A stretch of DNA of 44,639 nucleotides, from positions 1-44,639 of the forward strand of contig JABWCM010000014.1 in the NCBI GenBank assembly GCA_013360285.1, read 5' to 3'. Below the pieces are notes generated by a model. The model did no database searches. It saw only the letters and a list, made by a program, of their open reading frames with translations, and was not told where the DNA came from. A program made the position numbers and the translations under genes. The first letter of the stretch is position 1. Every line of letters starts with the position of its first letter. Below are positions 7,805 through 15,307 of the stretch, piece by piece. Source of the stretch: Myxococcales bacterium. Lineage in GTDB: Bacteria > Myxococcota_A > UBA9042 > JABWCM01.

Positions 7805-8647
7805 ATGAACGCAATTGTAGTATTGGTTGCGAGCCAACCACAGATCGTGGAGCCATTGATAGATTCCGTGCGACCCTTATTTGCCGATATCGCGGAACAA
7901 TTGCCATTGGGCTTCGGAATCGGCGAATTTGGCCCCGATGGTCAAGCCGTATTGGCCCGAAGGCCCATCCTACAGCCCCCGATTCACCCCGACTTTGCGC
8001 AACTCAAACAAAGCAAAACCGGAGGAATCGCGTTGGTTCAGGCTCGCAGCATTGCAACCCGGTCATATTCGCCCGACGAAACTTTGCCGCTTAAACACAA
8101 AAAGTGGTTATGGGCGATGGCCGACGACCTCGACGCCAAAGCGGACCCCGAAGCGCCGCCTCCGGCGATCCCTGAGTTTCTGCTAAACCAACGTCGCTCC
8201 TCCCTGCCCGCAGAGGAAGCGTTTCTCCAATTCTTGGCCTTTGTGGCCGACCGAAGGATCATTGAACCAGCCGGAACGACGGCCACCGACATGCAACGTT
8301 GTTTACGTGACGCCCTGTCGCTCCTCCATATCCGCAACTCCCCCCGACCGGGACAACCCTTAAGTTACATCGCCGCCGCAGCCCATGCCCATGCGGTTGC
8401 CGTGTTTTCCCTTGGCCGAGCTTTGTGGATGCGCACCGTGGGGGATCCGCCCGATTCGGCATTGGACGAACGCCTCCGTGTTCCGCTGGGGCATCGCGTC
8501 AAACGGGGCGTCGTGTTGTCTACGGTGGACCCTCGAAATCATAGTTGGCAGGTCCTGGAGGCTCCGGTGCAACTGCTGGTGGATTCCCTCGGCCGGTATC
8601 GCGTGACCGTTCCGGCGGCCCCAAAGGCAACGCCGGAGATAAATTAA
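7805..8647 (+). CDS. Class II glutamine amidotransferase-like protein lacking the catalytic cysteine
   Basis: A 280-residue protein. Its order of motifs follows YafJ-type class II glutamine amidotransferases: a G-F-G-I-G-E-F segment in place of GWGIG near residue 37, then a 'biased' arginine segment (ALVQARSIATRS), then a K-W-L-W-A-M-A segment where active enzymes have the FAHNG loop. The nucleophile of the family is Cys2, directly after the start Met. Here residue 2 is Asn and no Cys lies nearby, and the His-Asn-Gly loop is altered. It is therefore probably a non-catalytic relative, or a diverged family. The C-terminal half resembles the family's variable region and ends in a beta-strand-rich tail. 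AGGAGA lies about 11 bases before the ATG. The 3' end overlaps the convergent membrane-protein gene by 128 bp. Confidence 0.6.
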   Translation: MNAIVVLVASQPQIVEPLIDSVRPLFADIAEQLPLGFGIGEFGPDGQAVLARRPILQPPIHPDFAQLKQSKTGGIALVQARSIATRSYSPDETLPLKHKKWLWAMADDLDAKADPEAPPPAIPEFLLNQRRSSLPAEEAFLQFLAFVADRRIIEPAGTTATDMQRCLRDALSLLHIRNSPRPGQPLSYIAAAAHAHAVAVFSLGRALWMRTVGDPPDSALDERLRVPLGHRVKRGVVLSTVDPRNHSWQVLEAPVQLLVDSLGRYRVTVPAAPKATPEIN

Positions 8648-10418
8648 CATCGAGATCAAACACACCTTGAGGTGCCAACAAACCCGGCGAATATTTTTGC
8701 ACACCCAAATTGTTGTCGGCTTCCCAACCCGAGTCTTCCGGCACCATCCGCCATGGCGTAGACACCGGCAACACTGGGCGCAACCCTCCCCGAGACAATT
8801 CCTCACCCCGTCTTTCCACTCGCGGCATCTCTTCGTCGGTGGACCGCCTCGGTTTAATTTCCGGATGAACAATTCGATAAAGCCACAGGTTGCCGGTGTG
8901 CATCACCATCTGCACCCATTTGTTTTTTGGACCGAACGCCGGCCTTTCGATGCTGTAAACCAAAACATGGGTGTAGGCCCGGGATTCCAAAGACGCGGGA
9001 AACTGCTGAATCCGAACTTCATTGACCCTTGGCAGCGATTTGGTCGGATAAACCACCGTATGATGCGGATAAATGACATGAAACGGCATCCGGCTTAATC
9101 CCCCGTTCAAAACAATGTGATAACTGTCGAGATACCAACTTGCCCCGGAATCGACCCATCGATGAGACCGTTCCGGACGCAGGTATGCCAACCGATCGTT
9201 TTGATCGAGTTTGGACATCAGCGTTTGAAAATCACCCATTTCATAACGCACATAGCGACGGAAATGCTGCGCCACCGACAAATGAAACCAGACGCTGGTC
9301 ACCAAAATCGTGGCTACGACCAAAACCCGCAGCACCCGATTCCTCGGCAAACTGCCCCACCCAGCCAAAAACATCGCCGCAAACGGAATCAGCCGAGAAC
9401 TGATGAGCGCCTGCCCTTTCATATGCAACGGCAACGCAACAAATCCCAGCAACGCAACAAAGGTCAACGCCTCGATTACAAAAGTCCGCCGGTTGTGAGC
9501 AGAAAAAACCTCTTTGCCGATCGTAACCACCTGCCGCCTTCGCCGGGACGCCAACAATACCAACGTGACCGCCAACACGATGAGCATCAACAATTCATCG
9601 GTTTCAGCATTAAAGCTGATCAGAATGTTGTTGCGCATCTCTTCCAGTAACTTAGCAGGCGATGCCCACCGGAACCCCGTTTCCGACGCAAGACCACCGA
9701 ACGTAACATCCGCCCGAGCCGACGTCTGTGGGAACACAAAAAAGCGCAAAAACCAGGCAAGAAACGGTAATGATCCCAATGCTATCGGCCAAATACGTTG
9801 CCAGGCCACTTTCCAGCCGTCGAAACTCAAAAATGCCAACACCAACCCAAACAAACACGCCTGTAAAAAGATCTGCGCGTGGAACAAAAACAACACCGCC
9901 AACAGTCCGGCCAACAAAAAGCCTTGTTTTGGGGTCGGATGAGCCGCATGACGGTTGGCTATGGCGATTGTGAACAGCATTGGCGGAATTCCGGTCGCAA
10001 ACGACACGAACCCATAGGACATCGGGTCGTTGTACACGTACAAAAGCCCGACGAGTCCCAACCATCGCGACCGGCCGCAGGACTGAAACAGCGCTCCCAA
10101 ACTGGGAGCCAACGTGAGACAATACACACTCAGCACCAGCTTGGACGCGATCCCGATCGGAAGCAGGTAACTTAACCACTTGACCAAGTAAAAATAAACA
10201 GCGTTGGGAAGCAACCAATCCGGCCTAAAATAGGTTTCCGCAAACGGGGATTGGTCCAAATCCAAAAGCACACGGACGGTCGCCAAATGCCCGGGCAGGT
10301 CTTGTAAGGGCACAAACTCAACCACCCAAAGGGGAATGGTAGCCACAAGCCCACCGGCAAACATCAGTGTCCAATAAGCAACATTGTCCGATGATTTTTC
10401 CGGCGACTTCCGAAACAT
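8520..10418 (-). CDS. Polytopic membrane protein, possibly glycosyltransferase-like
   Basis: A 632-residue inner-membrane protein of unknown function. About ten to twelve hydrophobic helices run from residue 16 to about 385. An early loop contains DLPGHLATVRVLLDLD, which recalls the acidic/His first periplasmic loop of some GT-C transferases. A soluble domain follows (about 395-550), with S-H-R-W and S-Y-H-I-V segments. The last 80 residues or so are Pro/Glu/Arg-rich and probably disordered; most of that tail is encoded antisense to the 3' end of the gene at 7805-8647. The ATG at 10418 has AGG 7 bases upstream. An 18-base hairpin (10442-10459) lies in the leader. Assignment to the GT-C superfamily is a guess from topology. 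Confidence 0.7.
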   Translation of the reverse strand: MFRKSPEKSSDNVAYWTLMFAGGLVATIPLWVVEFVPLQDLPGHLATVRVLLDLDQSPFAETYFRPDWLLPNAVYFYLVKWLSYLLPIGIASKLVLSVYCLTLAPSLGALFQSCGRSRWLGLVGLLYVYNDPMSYGFVSFATGIPPMLFTIAIANRHAAHPTPKQGFLLAGLLAVLFLFHAQIFLQACLFGLVLAFLSFDGWKVAWQRIWPIALGSLPFLAWFLRFFVFPQTSARADVTFGGLASETGFRWASPAKLLEEMRNNILISFNAETDELLMLIVLAVTLVLLASRRRRQVVTIGKEVFSAHNRRTFVIEALTFVALLGFVALPLHMKGQALISSRLIPFAAMFLAGWGSLPRNRVLRVLVVATILVTSVWFHLSVAQHFRRYVRYEMGDFQTLMSKLDQNDRLAYLRPERSHRWVDSGASWYLDSYHIVLNGGLSRMPFHVIYPHHTVVYPTKSLPRVNEVRIQQFPASLESRAYTHVLVYSIERPAFGPKNKWVQMVMHTGNLWLYRIVHPEIKPRRSTDEEMPRVERRGEELSRGGLRPVLPVSTPWRMVPEDSGWEADNNLGVQKYSPGLLAPQGVFDLDVNLSPALPLGPPERSRDTGRGNPPAVAPEPPGPANYDFEGPP

Positions 10419-10441
10419 TCACAACCTATGATGAAGCTCAT

Positions 10442-10459
10442 CCCGCCATTGTCGGCGGG
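10442..10459. other. Small perfect hairpin in the divergent spacer
   Basis: CCCGCC and GGCGGG are separated by 6 bases. The hairpin lies between the divergent genes starting at 10418 (minus) and 10517 (plus). It has no U-run, so it is not an intrinsic terminator. It could fold in the 5' leader of the membrane-protein mRNA. Confidence 0.3.
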
Positions 10460-10516
10460 TGCCGAAATTAACCGATTTGATCAAAAGCCCACAAGGGCGA
10501 GAAAGCAGTCAACGCC

Positions 10517-11137
10517 ATGTTGCCATCCGAATCCATCACACCGCCCGGCGAAATCGCCGCAATTGTTCTTGCCGCCGGATTTTCCACCCGAATGGGCCAA
10601 ACCAAAGCATTGGTTCCCTTAGCCGGACAACCGTTGTTGAGTTGGATCATCCGATCACTAACCCCGTGTTGTAAGTTTGTTTTTGTGGTTACCGGACACG
10701 ACGCCGAATCGGTTTTTGCAGCATGCAAAAAACTGAACGTAACCGCGGTATTCAACCCGTCGTTTTCACTTGGAATGTTGTCATCAATCCAGGCGGGCGC
10801 CAAAGCGGCACTTGACACAGACGTACAAGGGGCGTTAATCGCGCCCGTGGATGTGCCTCTTTGCGACTCGGCCGTTCCCCAAAAATTGATCGACAGGTGG
10901 GTGATGACCCAATGTTCCGTAGCAATACCAACCTACGAATCCCGAGGTGGCCATCCGGTGTGGTTTGACCGACACGAACTGGGGCGTCTCGTGGCATTGG
11001 ACCCTGTGGGTAATACCGCTCGGAATATTGTCGACAGCGCACGGCACCTGGAACGAGTCAACGTCGACACTTCCGATATCCTCTTTAACCTCAACACGCC
11101 GCATGATGTGGAGCGGTGGGCGGAGCGACACCTATGA
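10517..11137 (+). CDS. MocA/MobA-like nucleotidyltransferase
   Basis: A 206-residue protein with the NTP_transf_3 fold. The nucleotide-binding signature I-V-L-A-A-G-F-S-T-R-M-G lies at about 15-26, followed by K-A-L and GQPLLSW. The metal-binding segment reads A-P-V-D-V-P near 110, where the family has a D-x-P motif, and a G-G-H-P-V-W segment follows near 143. This pattern fits MocA-type molybdopterin cytidylyltransferases, which join CTP to molybdopterin, but related enzymes activate other small molecules. No molybdoenzyme gene is nearby, so the substrate is open. The gene heads a plus-strand run, and its stop overlaps the start of the UPRTase-like gene (ATGA at 11134). Confidence 0.8.
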   Translation: MLPSESITPPGEIAAIVLAAGFSTRMGQTKALVPLAGQPLLSWIIRSLTPCCKFVFVVTGHDAESVFAACKKLNVTAVFNPSFSLGMLSSIQAGAKAALDTDVQGALIAPVDVPLCDSAVPQKLIDRWVMTQCSVAIPTYESRGGHPVWFDRHELGRLVALDPVGNTARNIVDSARHLERVNVDTSDILFNLNTPHDVERWAERHL

Positions 11138-11949
11138 GTGACAGCACCTACCATCAAGTACAATACCGGGCAAACGAATTACATCACCGATACGGGGATA
11201 CCGTACATATCGTCAGTGATCCTTTCGCCTTGACCCGCTTAGCAAGACTTTGTTCCCCTGGAGTGTACGTACCGGAAGTATCGCGGCTCGTGCAGGCCCT
11301 TTACCGCGACTTGATCAAAACCGTTGTCAACAGTGAGTTTCCCCGAGTAACCCGGCGGATCGACAGCCGGATGATCGCCTATACCGAACACGGCTATTAT
11401 GATGGGATCATTATTGATCCCGACACCGAGGTCACCACCGTCAACATCGCGAGAGCCGGTACACTGCCCAGCCAGATCTGTTTTGAAACTTTAAGTGAAC
11501 TGTTGTCTCCGGCCAAAGTACGCCAAGATCATCTGCTGATGAGCCGTATCCTGGACACCGACGCCCATGTCACCGGCGCCGGAATCGGCGGCATCAAACT
11601 GGCGGGACCGATCGACGGCCGGTTTCTGTTGTTTCCCGACCCGATGGGCGCCACCGGAAGTTCGTTGTCGACCGCGATGCGTTATTACAAAGAACATCTT
11701 CCCGGAACACCCAAAAAAATCATCGCGGTCAACCTCATCGTAACCCCCGAATATCTCAAAAGAATCACCACAGACCACCCCGACGTATTGGTTTATGCCT
11801 ACCGTGTCGACCGAGGTTTGAGTTCACCGGATATTTTGCAATCCATTCCGGGAACCTGTTGGAATCAGGAACGAGGATTGACGGACAATCACTATATTGT
11901 TCCCGGCGGCGGCGGATTCGGGGAAATTCTGAACAACGCGTTGGAATAG
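11134..11949 (+). CDS. Uracil phosphoribosyltransferase-like protein
   Basis: A 271-residue type I phosphoribosyltransferase. The PRPP loop reads D-P-M-G-A-T-G-S-S near residues 170-178, close to the UPRTase form D-P-M-x-A-T-G. The upstream NIARAGTLP segment matches the family's R-A-G-x-x-x motif, and the C-terminal VPGGGGFGE corresponds to the uracil-binding PGLGDAGDR loop. There the Asp and Arg that contact uracil or PRPP in canonical Upp are replaced by Gly and Glu/Ile. It is also about 60 residues longer than E. coli Upp. It belongs to the UPRTase superfamily, but uracil as substrate is not certain. The start at 11134 overlaps the previous stop; the frame also opens at 11116. The following HPRT gene supports a base-salvage context. 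Confidence 0.8.
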   Translation: MSDSTYHQVQYRANELHHRYGDTVHIVSDPFALTRLARLCSPGVYVPEVSRLVQALYRDLIKTVVNSEFPRVTRRIDSRMIAYTEHGYYDGIIIDPDTEVTTVNIARAGTLPSQICFETLSELLSPAKVRQDHLLMSRILDTDAHVTGAGIGGIKLAGPIDGRFLLFPDPMGATGSSLSTAMRYYKEHLPGTPKKIIAVNLIVTPEYLKRITTDHPDVLVYAYRVDRGLSSPDILQSIPGTCWNQERGLTDNHYIVPGGGGFGEILNNALE

Positions 11950-11998
11950 GCGACAAAAAATCACTCTTGCCGTGCCTTGTGCACATAAGGATAAGACC

Positions 11999-12523
11999 GT
12001 GTTGGACAGACGAATGGAAGTGCTGCTCAGCGAAGAGCAGATTCAGCAAAGAATTCGTGAGCTGGGCGCCCAAATCACCAAAGATTACGCCGGAAAAGAT
12101 CTCACCATCGTCGCGGTACTCAAAGGTTCGTTTCTGTTTGTGGCAGATCTGGTCCGCCACATTCACCTTCCTATGGAAATCGAATTTCTGGGCGTTTCGT
12201 CGTACGGTGAACGAACCCATACCTCCGGTGTTGTTAAGTTTACGCAAGATTTGTCCCAACCGGTTAACGACAAAGACGTGTTGTTTGTTGAAGACATCGT
12301 GGATACCGGGTTGACCATGAAATATCTCTTGGACAACTTCGCAACACGGATGCCCAAAAGTGTGAAGGTCTGCTCTCTTCTCTATAAACCCTCGAATTGT
12401 AAAGTACACGTCGACATTCATTATCTCGGGTTCACCATCGAAGACCATTTTGTTATTGGATACGGGCTCGATTTGGCCGAAAAATATCGGAATCTTCCGT
12501 ACATCGGCTATGTCGTTAAATAA
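11999..12523 (+). CDS. hpt: Hypoxanthine phosphoribosyltransferase
   Basis: A 174-residue purine salvage enzyme that makes IMP or GMP from hypoxanthine or guanine and PRPP. Signatures: V-L-K-G-S-F-L-F near residue 38; SSYG at about 64; the PRPP loop V-E-D-I-V-D-T-G-L-T near 95-104; and the C-terminal F-V-I-G-Y-G-L-D block that holds the purine-binding and metal-binding residues. The GTG at 11999 is chosen because AAGGA lies about 8 bases upstream and the resulting length fits the family; a GTG at 11972 is also in frame. It follows the UPRTase-like gene by about 50 bp and precedes the MBL-fold gene by 2 bp, so the three are probably co-transcribed. Confidence 0.93.
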   Translation: MLDRRMEVLLSEEQIQQRIRELGAQITKDYAGKDLTIVAVLKGSFLFVADLVRHIHLPMEIEFLGVSSYGERTHTSGVVKFTQDLSQPVNDKDVLFVEDIVDTGLTMKYLLDNFATRMPKSVKVCSLLYKPSNCKVHVDIHYLGFTIEDHFVIGYGLDLAEKYRNLPYIGYVVK

Positions 12524-12525
12524 TC

Positions 12526-13212
12526 GTGCACTTCTCGTTATATTACCACGGTCATGCCTGCTTCGAATTCCGTGCCGACAATGCTCCGACAGTGTTGTTT
12601 GATCCCTACAAACCCGACGGACTAGGCGGACGGTTTAACCTACCGCCCATTGAGTCCGACCCGGATTTGATCCTGCTGACCCATCGCCACGAAGATCACG
12701 CCTGGATCTTGCCACAATGGCATCGGGCACTCATTGCCGAACAAACCGGGACACCGTTGGGGTTGTCATTGACCGCCGTGTCGGCGTTTCACGACGATGT
12801 GGGGGGCAGAAAGATGGGGCTCGTGTCCATGTTGAGTTTGGACTGGTGTGGAATACGCTTGGTTCACCTTGGCGATATCGGAGTGGTTCCATCGGAGGCT
12901 TCGTTATCGAAGTTGGGTCAACCGGACATATTGATGGTACCCACCGGCGGTACTTATACCATCGGCCCAAGCCAGGCCATAGACATCATTGACCAACTTC
13001 GTCCACGCTGGGTGATTCCGATGCACGCAGCGGATCCGCGGATCCAGTTGGACCTGCTTCCCATCGACGATTTTGTCAGCCGCTGGAAAGGCCCAGTGGT
13101 GCCGTTTTGCGAACACCTCGAAATGAACCGACCCACCTCTCCGCTATCCAATTTTGGGTTTCCCACCGTGCTGCTTCCGGGTCAAAACGCAGGTTGTGTC
13201 ATTACACGTTGA
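12526..13212 (+). CDS. MBL-fold metal-dependent hydrolase (UlaG-like, COG2220)
   Basis: A 228-residue metallo-beta-lactamase-fold protein. The N-terminus has the UlaG-like Y-Y-H-G-H-A-C-F-E start. The metal motif T-H-R-H-E-D-H (HxHxDH) is at about 52-58, further ligands are likely at His105-Gly-Asp (H-L-G-D), and a late I-P-M-H is near 166. Proteins of this group hydrolyse diverse phosphate esters or lactones, and many remain unassigned. It starts with a GTG 2 bp after the hpt stop, so translation is probably coupled. The following spacer (13213-13309) has no clear terminator. Confidence 0.85.
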   Translation: MHFSLYYHGHACFEFRADNAPTVLFDPYKPDGLGGRFNLPPIESDPDLILLTHRHEDHAWILPQWHRALIAEQTGTPLGLSLTAVSAFHDDVGGRKMGLVSMLSLDWCGIRLVHLGDIGVVPSEASLSKLGQPDILMVPTGGTYTIGPSQAIDIIDQLRPRWVIPMHAADPRIQLDLLPIDDFVSRWKGPVVPFCEHLEMNRPTSPLSNFGFPTVLLPGQNAGCVITR

Positions 13213-13309
13213 CCATGCCGACATCATTGGGGTAGGGTCACCTGCGTCGGTAGGGCAAACAACCGCCGTCCCACAAGATAGAAAGCAGCTTACAGTTGGA
13301 GCGAATCCT

Positions 13310-13777
13310 ATGACTGTCCTGACCCGTTATCTAACCTACGTCCTGTTGATTGCTTTCGTTTTGACCCTAAGCGCCGGTTGCCGGACGCTGAAATACAAAA
13401 TGGGGATCGCCACCACCGTGGACGCAGCCGAACCGGGGACACCGGAAGCAACGATTCAGGCGGCATTGGCCGCAGCCATGCAACTTGACGAAGAAGTTGC
13501 CTGGGGACAATTCCGCCAATTGCTGCATTCCAACGAAATCAAATCGCCACAAGGTGAACGGGAATGGCGAACGATGCGTTGGCCCCGTATGCGACGGCAA
13601 GTGCAGTTATTTGTGGTCGATCCCGGCAAAGCCAGCTACAAAGTCCTCAACGAACGGACACTCGACGACGGCAATATCGAATTTTATCTTCAGAACTCCC
13701 AAAGCGATTTACCCACCCCGTGCACGGTCAAAAAAGACACCGACGGGGCATGGCGTATCACTCGCTGTTCCTTGTAG
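13310..13777 (+). CDS. Small lipoprotein with NTF2-like character
   Basis: A 155-residue secreted protein. The signal peptide (about 5-23) ends in the lipobox L-S-A-G-C, with Cys24 as the lipidation site. The mature part begins with a helix (TPEATIQAALAAAMQLDEE), followed by alternating strands and a final C-T-V-K-K-D-x-D-G-x-W-R-I-T segment. That closing strand pattern is typical of NTF2-like or DUF4878-like lipoproteins, though the assignment is only by appearance. The ATG at 13310 has GGAG about 9 bases upstream. The frame is open to 13154, but that extension overlaps the previous gene and lacks a signal peptide. It converges on the exchanger gene, with the structured repeat 13804-14035 between them. 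Confidence 0.75.
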   Translation: MTVLTRYLTYVLLIAFVLTLSAGCRTLKYKMGIATTVDAAEPGTPEATIQAALAAAMQLDEEVAWGQFRQLLHSNEIKSPQGEREWRTMRWPRMRRQVQLFVVDPGKASYKVLNERTLDDGNIEFYLQNSQSDLPTPCTVKKDTDGAWRITRCSL

Positions 13778-13803
13778 GTAAACTCTTGTTATCATGCAGC
13801 TTA

Positions 13804-14035
13804 GGTGGCTGGTGTTTCTTTAGGGGAATTTTCGGCCAACCGGATTTAAGCTGAATCGTCCGAAAAAATCCTGAGAGTTTGTGAAAAAATATGGGGACGG
13901 ACTTGGACGCGAGGATTTTGGCCACGATGCCCGGAAAAAAACTGAGTCATATCCGGGTAGTGGCGCAGGGATGTTTGCGGACGAGGCGGCAAAATGCGGC
14001 CAGGACAAAAATTTCATCAAGAAACACCAGCCGCC
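13804..14035. repeat. Structured intergenic repeat, copy A (232 bp)
   Basis: Terminal inverted repeats of 17 bp match in 16 positions (13804-13820 and 14019-14035; core GGCTGGTGTTTCTT). Inside, the segment 13841-13875 (CGGATTT, AGCTG, ATCGTCCG, CTGAG) aligns closely with the reverse strand of copy B, and 13943-14003 again follows copy B (GAGTCATAT, GTGGCGCA, GACGAGGCGG, GCGGCCAG). Between the two blocks copy A has an extra 71 bp bounded by near-direct repeats of 16 bp (13860-13875 and 13931-13946). The right arm is coding: it forms the last codons of the exchanger gene, whose stop is at 14017-14019. No open reading frame of note lies inside. Confidence 0.8.
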
Positions 14036-14991
14036 GAGATGAGGATTCCGAGATAAACCGCGTACACTCCCAAGAGCAGCGCCCCTTCCGCCCGATTGAT
14101 CCGCAATCCGGTTTTCATCAAAGGAAACAACAGCAACGAAACCCCCAACATCCACCAGTTGTCGCGTACGATGATTTCGTTCGGCACCGGAACGGGTAAA
14201 ATAAGCGCGGTAACTCCTAAGATAGCCAACACGTTAAAAATGTTGGAGCCAACGATGTTGCCGACCGCGATGTCATCTTTGCCACGGCGGGCAGCAACAA
14301 GCGAAGTGACCAGCTCCGGTGTGCTCGTGCCGGCGGCCACGATCGTAAGGCCGATGATGGTTTCGCTGACACCCAGCGAAGCAGCCACTCCCACGGAACC
14401 GGTCACCAAAGCAGTGGAGCCGCCCACCAACAAACCAATCCCCACGGCCACCAACAAAAGAAAAAACAGGAGCGCTTTGGGACCCGACTGGGGTAAAGAA
14501 GGATTCGGATTGGCTTCAAACTCTTGGGTTTCGATCTCGGTCATTTCTCGGCGACCCAACCACACCGAATAGGCCGTAAAGATCACCATCGCGACGGCAA
14601 AAAACGCCCCTTCCAATCGATCGATCGAGCCGTCCCGAGCCAACAGGTGTAATTGAAACGCAGCCAAAATCATCACCGGCCATTCCAAACGAACCGTGTT
14701 GCCAAGGATTCTGAGCGGACGAATCAGCGCAGTCAGGCCCAAAATGGCCGCAATATTAAAAAGGTTGGATCCGACGACGTTTCCAATCGCCAACCCGGGA
14801 CTGCCTGCCAAAGCTGCCTGCACCGATACCACCAATTCGGGCATCGACGTACCCGCCGCAACAATGGTTAATCCGATTACCGCGGGTGTAATCCGTGCCA
14901 GTCGGGCGATTCCGCTCGCACCCCATACCAGGGCTTCGCCGCCGCCTACCAGCAGCACCAGCCCAAGCACAATCAACAACCAATCGAGCAT
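14017..14991 (-). CDS. Calcium/sodium:cation exchanger (CaCA family, YrbG-like)
   Basis: A 324-residue inner-membrane antiporter of about ten helices built from two homologous halves. Each half has the ion-binding alpha-repeat: T-I-V-A-A-G-T-S-x-P-E-L with G-S-N-L-F-N in the first (about 44-82), and the same TIVAAGTSTPEL with G-S-N-I-F-N in the second (about 214-250). These Glu and Asn residues bind the exchanged cations. It is expected to export Ca2+ or a related cation in exchange for Na+ or H+. The halves are joined by an acidic cytoplasmic loop (about 150-175). GAGG lies 8 bases before the ATG at 14991. The last codons coincide with the right arm of repeat copy A. A terminator-like hairpin lies in the leader (15031-15059). 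Confidence 0.9.
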   Translation of the reverse strand: MLDWLLIVLGLVLLVGGGEALVWGASGIARLARITPAVIGLTIVAAGTSMPELVVSVQAALAGSPGLAIGNVVGSNLFNIAAILGLTALIRPLRILGNTVRLEWPVMILAAFQLHLLARDGSIDRLEGAFFAVAMVIFTAYSVWLGRREMTEIETQEFEANPNPSLPQSGPKALLFFLLLVAVGIGLLVGGSTALVTGSVGVAASLGVSETIIGLTIVAAGTSTPELVTSLVAARRGKDDIAVGNIVGSNIFNVLAILGVTALILPVPVPNEIIVRDNWWMLGVSLLLFPLMKTGLRINRAEGALLLGVYAVYLGILISAAGVS

Positions 14992-15030
14992 AGAAGTGAC
15001 CTCATGAGGATGACAACGAGGAGAAACGCA

Positions 15031-15059
15031 GCAAAAACGGGCAAACCACGGAGCCCGTT
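15031..15059 (-). terminator. Intrinsic-terminator-like hairpin upstream of the exchanger
   Basis: Read on the minus strand, AACGGGC and GCCCGTT form a perfect 7-bp stem with a 10-base loop (15059-15036). The T-rich end of the stem continues into a run of five T. The hairpin lies about 40-70 bases upstream of the exchanger start codon, in the same orientation. It could end upstream transcription or act as an attenuator in the exchanger leader. No known riboswitch consensus was recognised. Confidence 0.45.
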
Positions 15060-15197
15060 AGGAGGCATGCGATGATAATCACCTGCCGCGCATAAGATAG
15101 GGGGGCAGAAAAATAAATTCCCCGGTACTTCTTCGGCATTGCCTGAAGGTGAATCCCATCCAAAAAACACTATTTTGGCGTTGTGGAGGGGGGGTGC

Positions 15198-15222
15198 CGG
15201 TCAATGTAACCAGGTTTGACCG
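15198..15222. promoter_or_regulatory. Inverted repeat CGGTCAA-N11-TTGACCG
   Basis: Perfect 7-bp arms (15198-15204 and 15216-15222) have a spacing suited to a dimeric regulator. The GGTC half-site recurs as GGTC-N3-GACC inside both 17-bp direct repeats just downstream, which suggests one shared recognition sequence. Confidence 0.35.
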
Positions 15223-15249
15223 TATTGATGCCGCCTCTTTTTTTCCAGG

Positions 15250-15307
15250 CGGGTCCATGACCGATATGGAGCCGATTCCGGCGGCCCAGACGGGTCCATG
15301 ACCGATA
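15250..15307. repeat. Two 17-bp direct repeats, 41 bp apart
   Basis: The sequence CGGGTCCATGACCGATA occurs exactly at 15250-15266 and 15291-15307. Each contains the inverted repeat GGTC-CAT-GACC. The 41-bp period is close to four helical turns, so sites bound on one face of the DNA are possible. They lie about 170-230 bp upstream of the gene at 15479. Confidence 0.5.

Noticed and set aside
15250..15307. Start of a CRISPR array
   Set aside because: Only two 17-bp repeats are present, with one 24-bp interval and no further units or cas genes.
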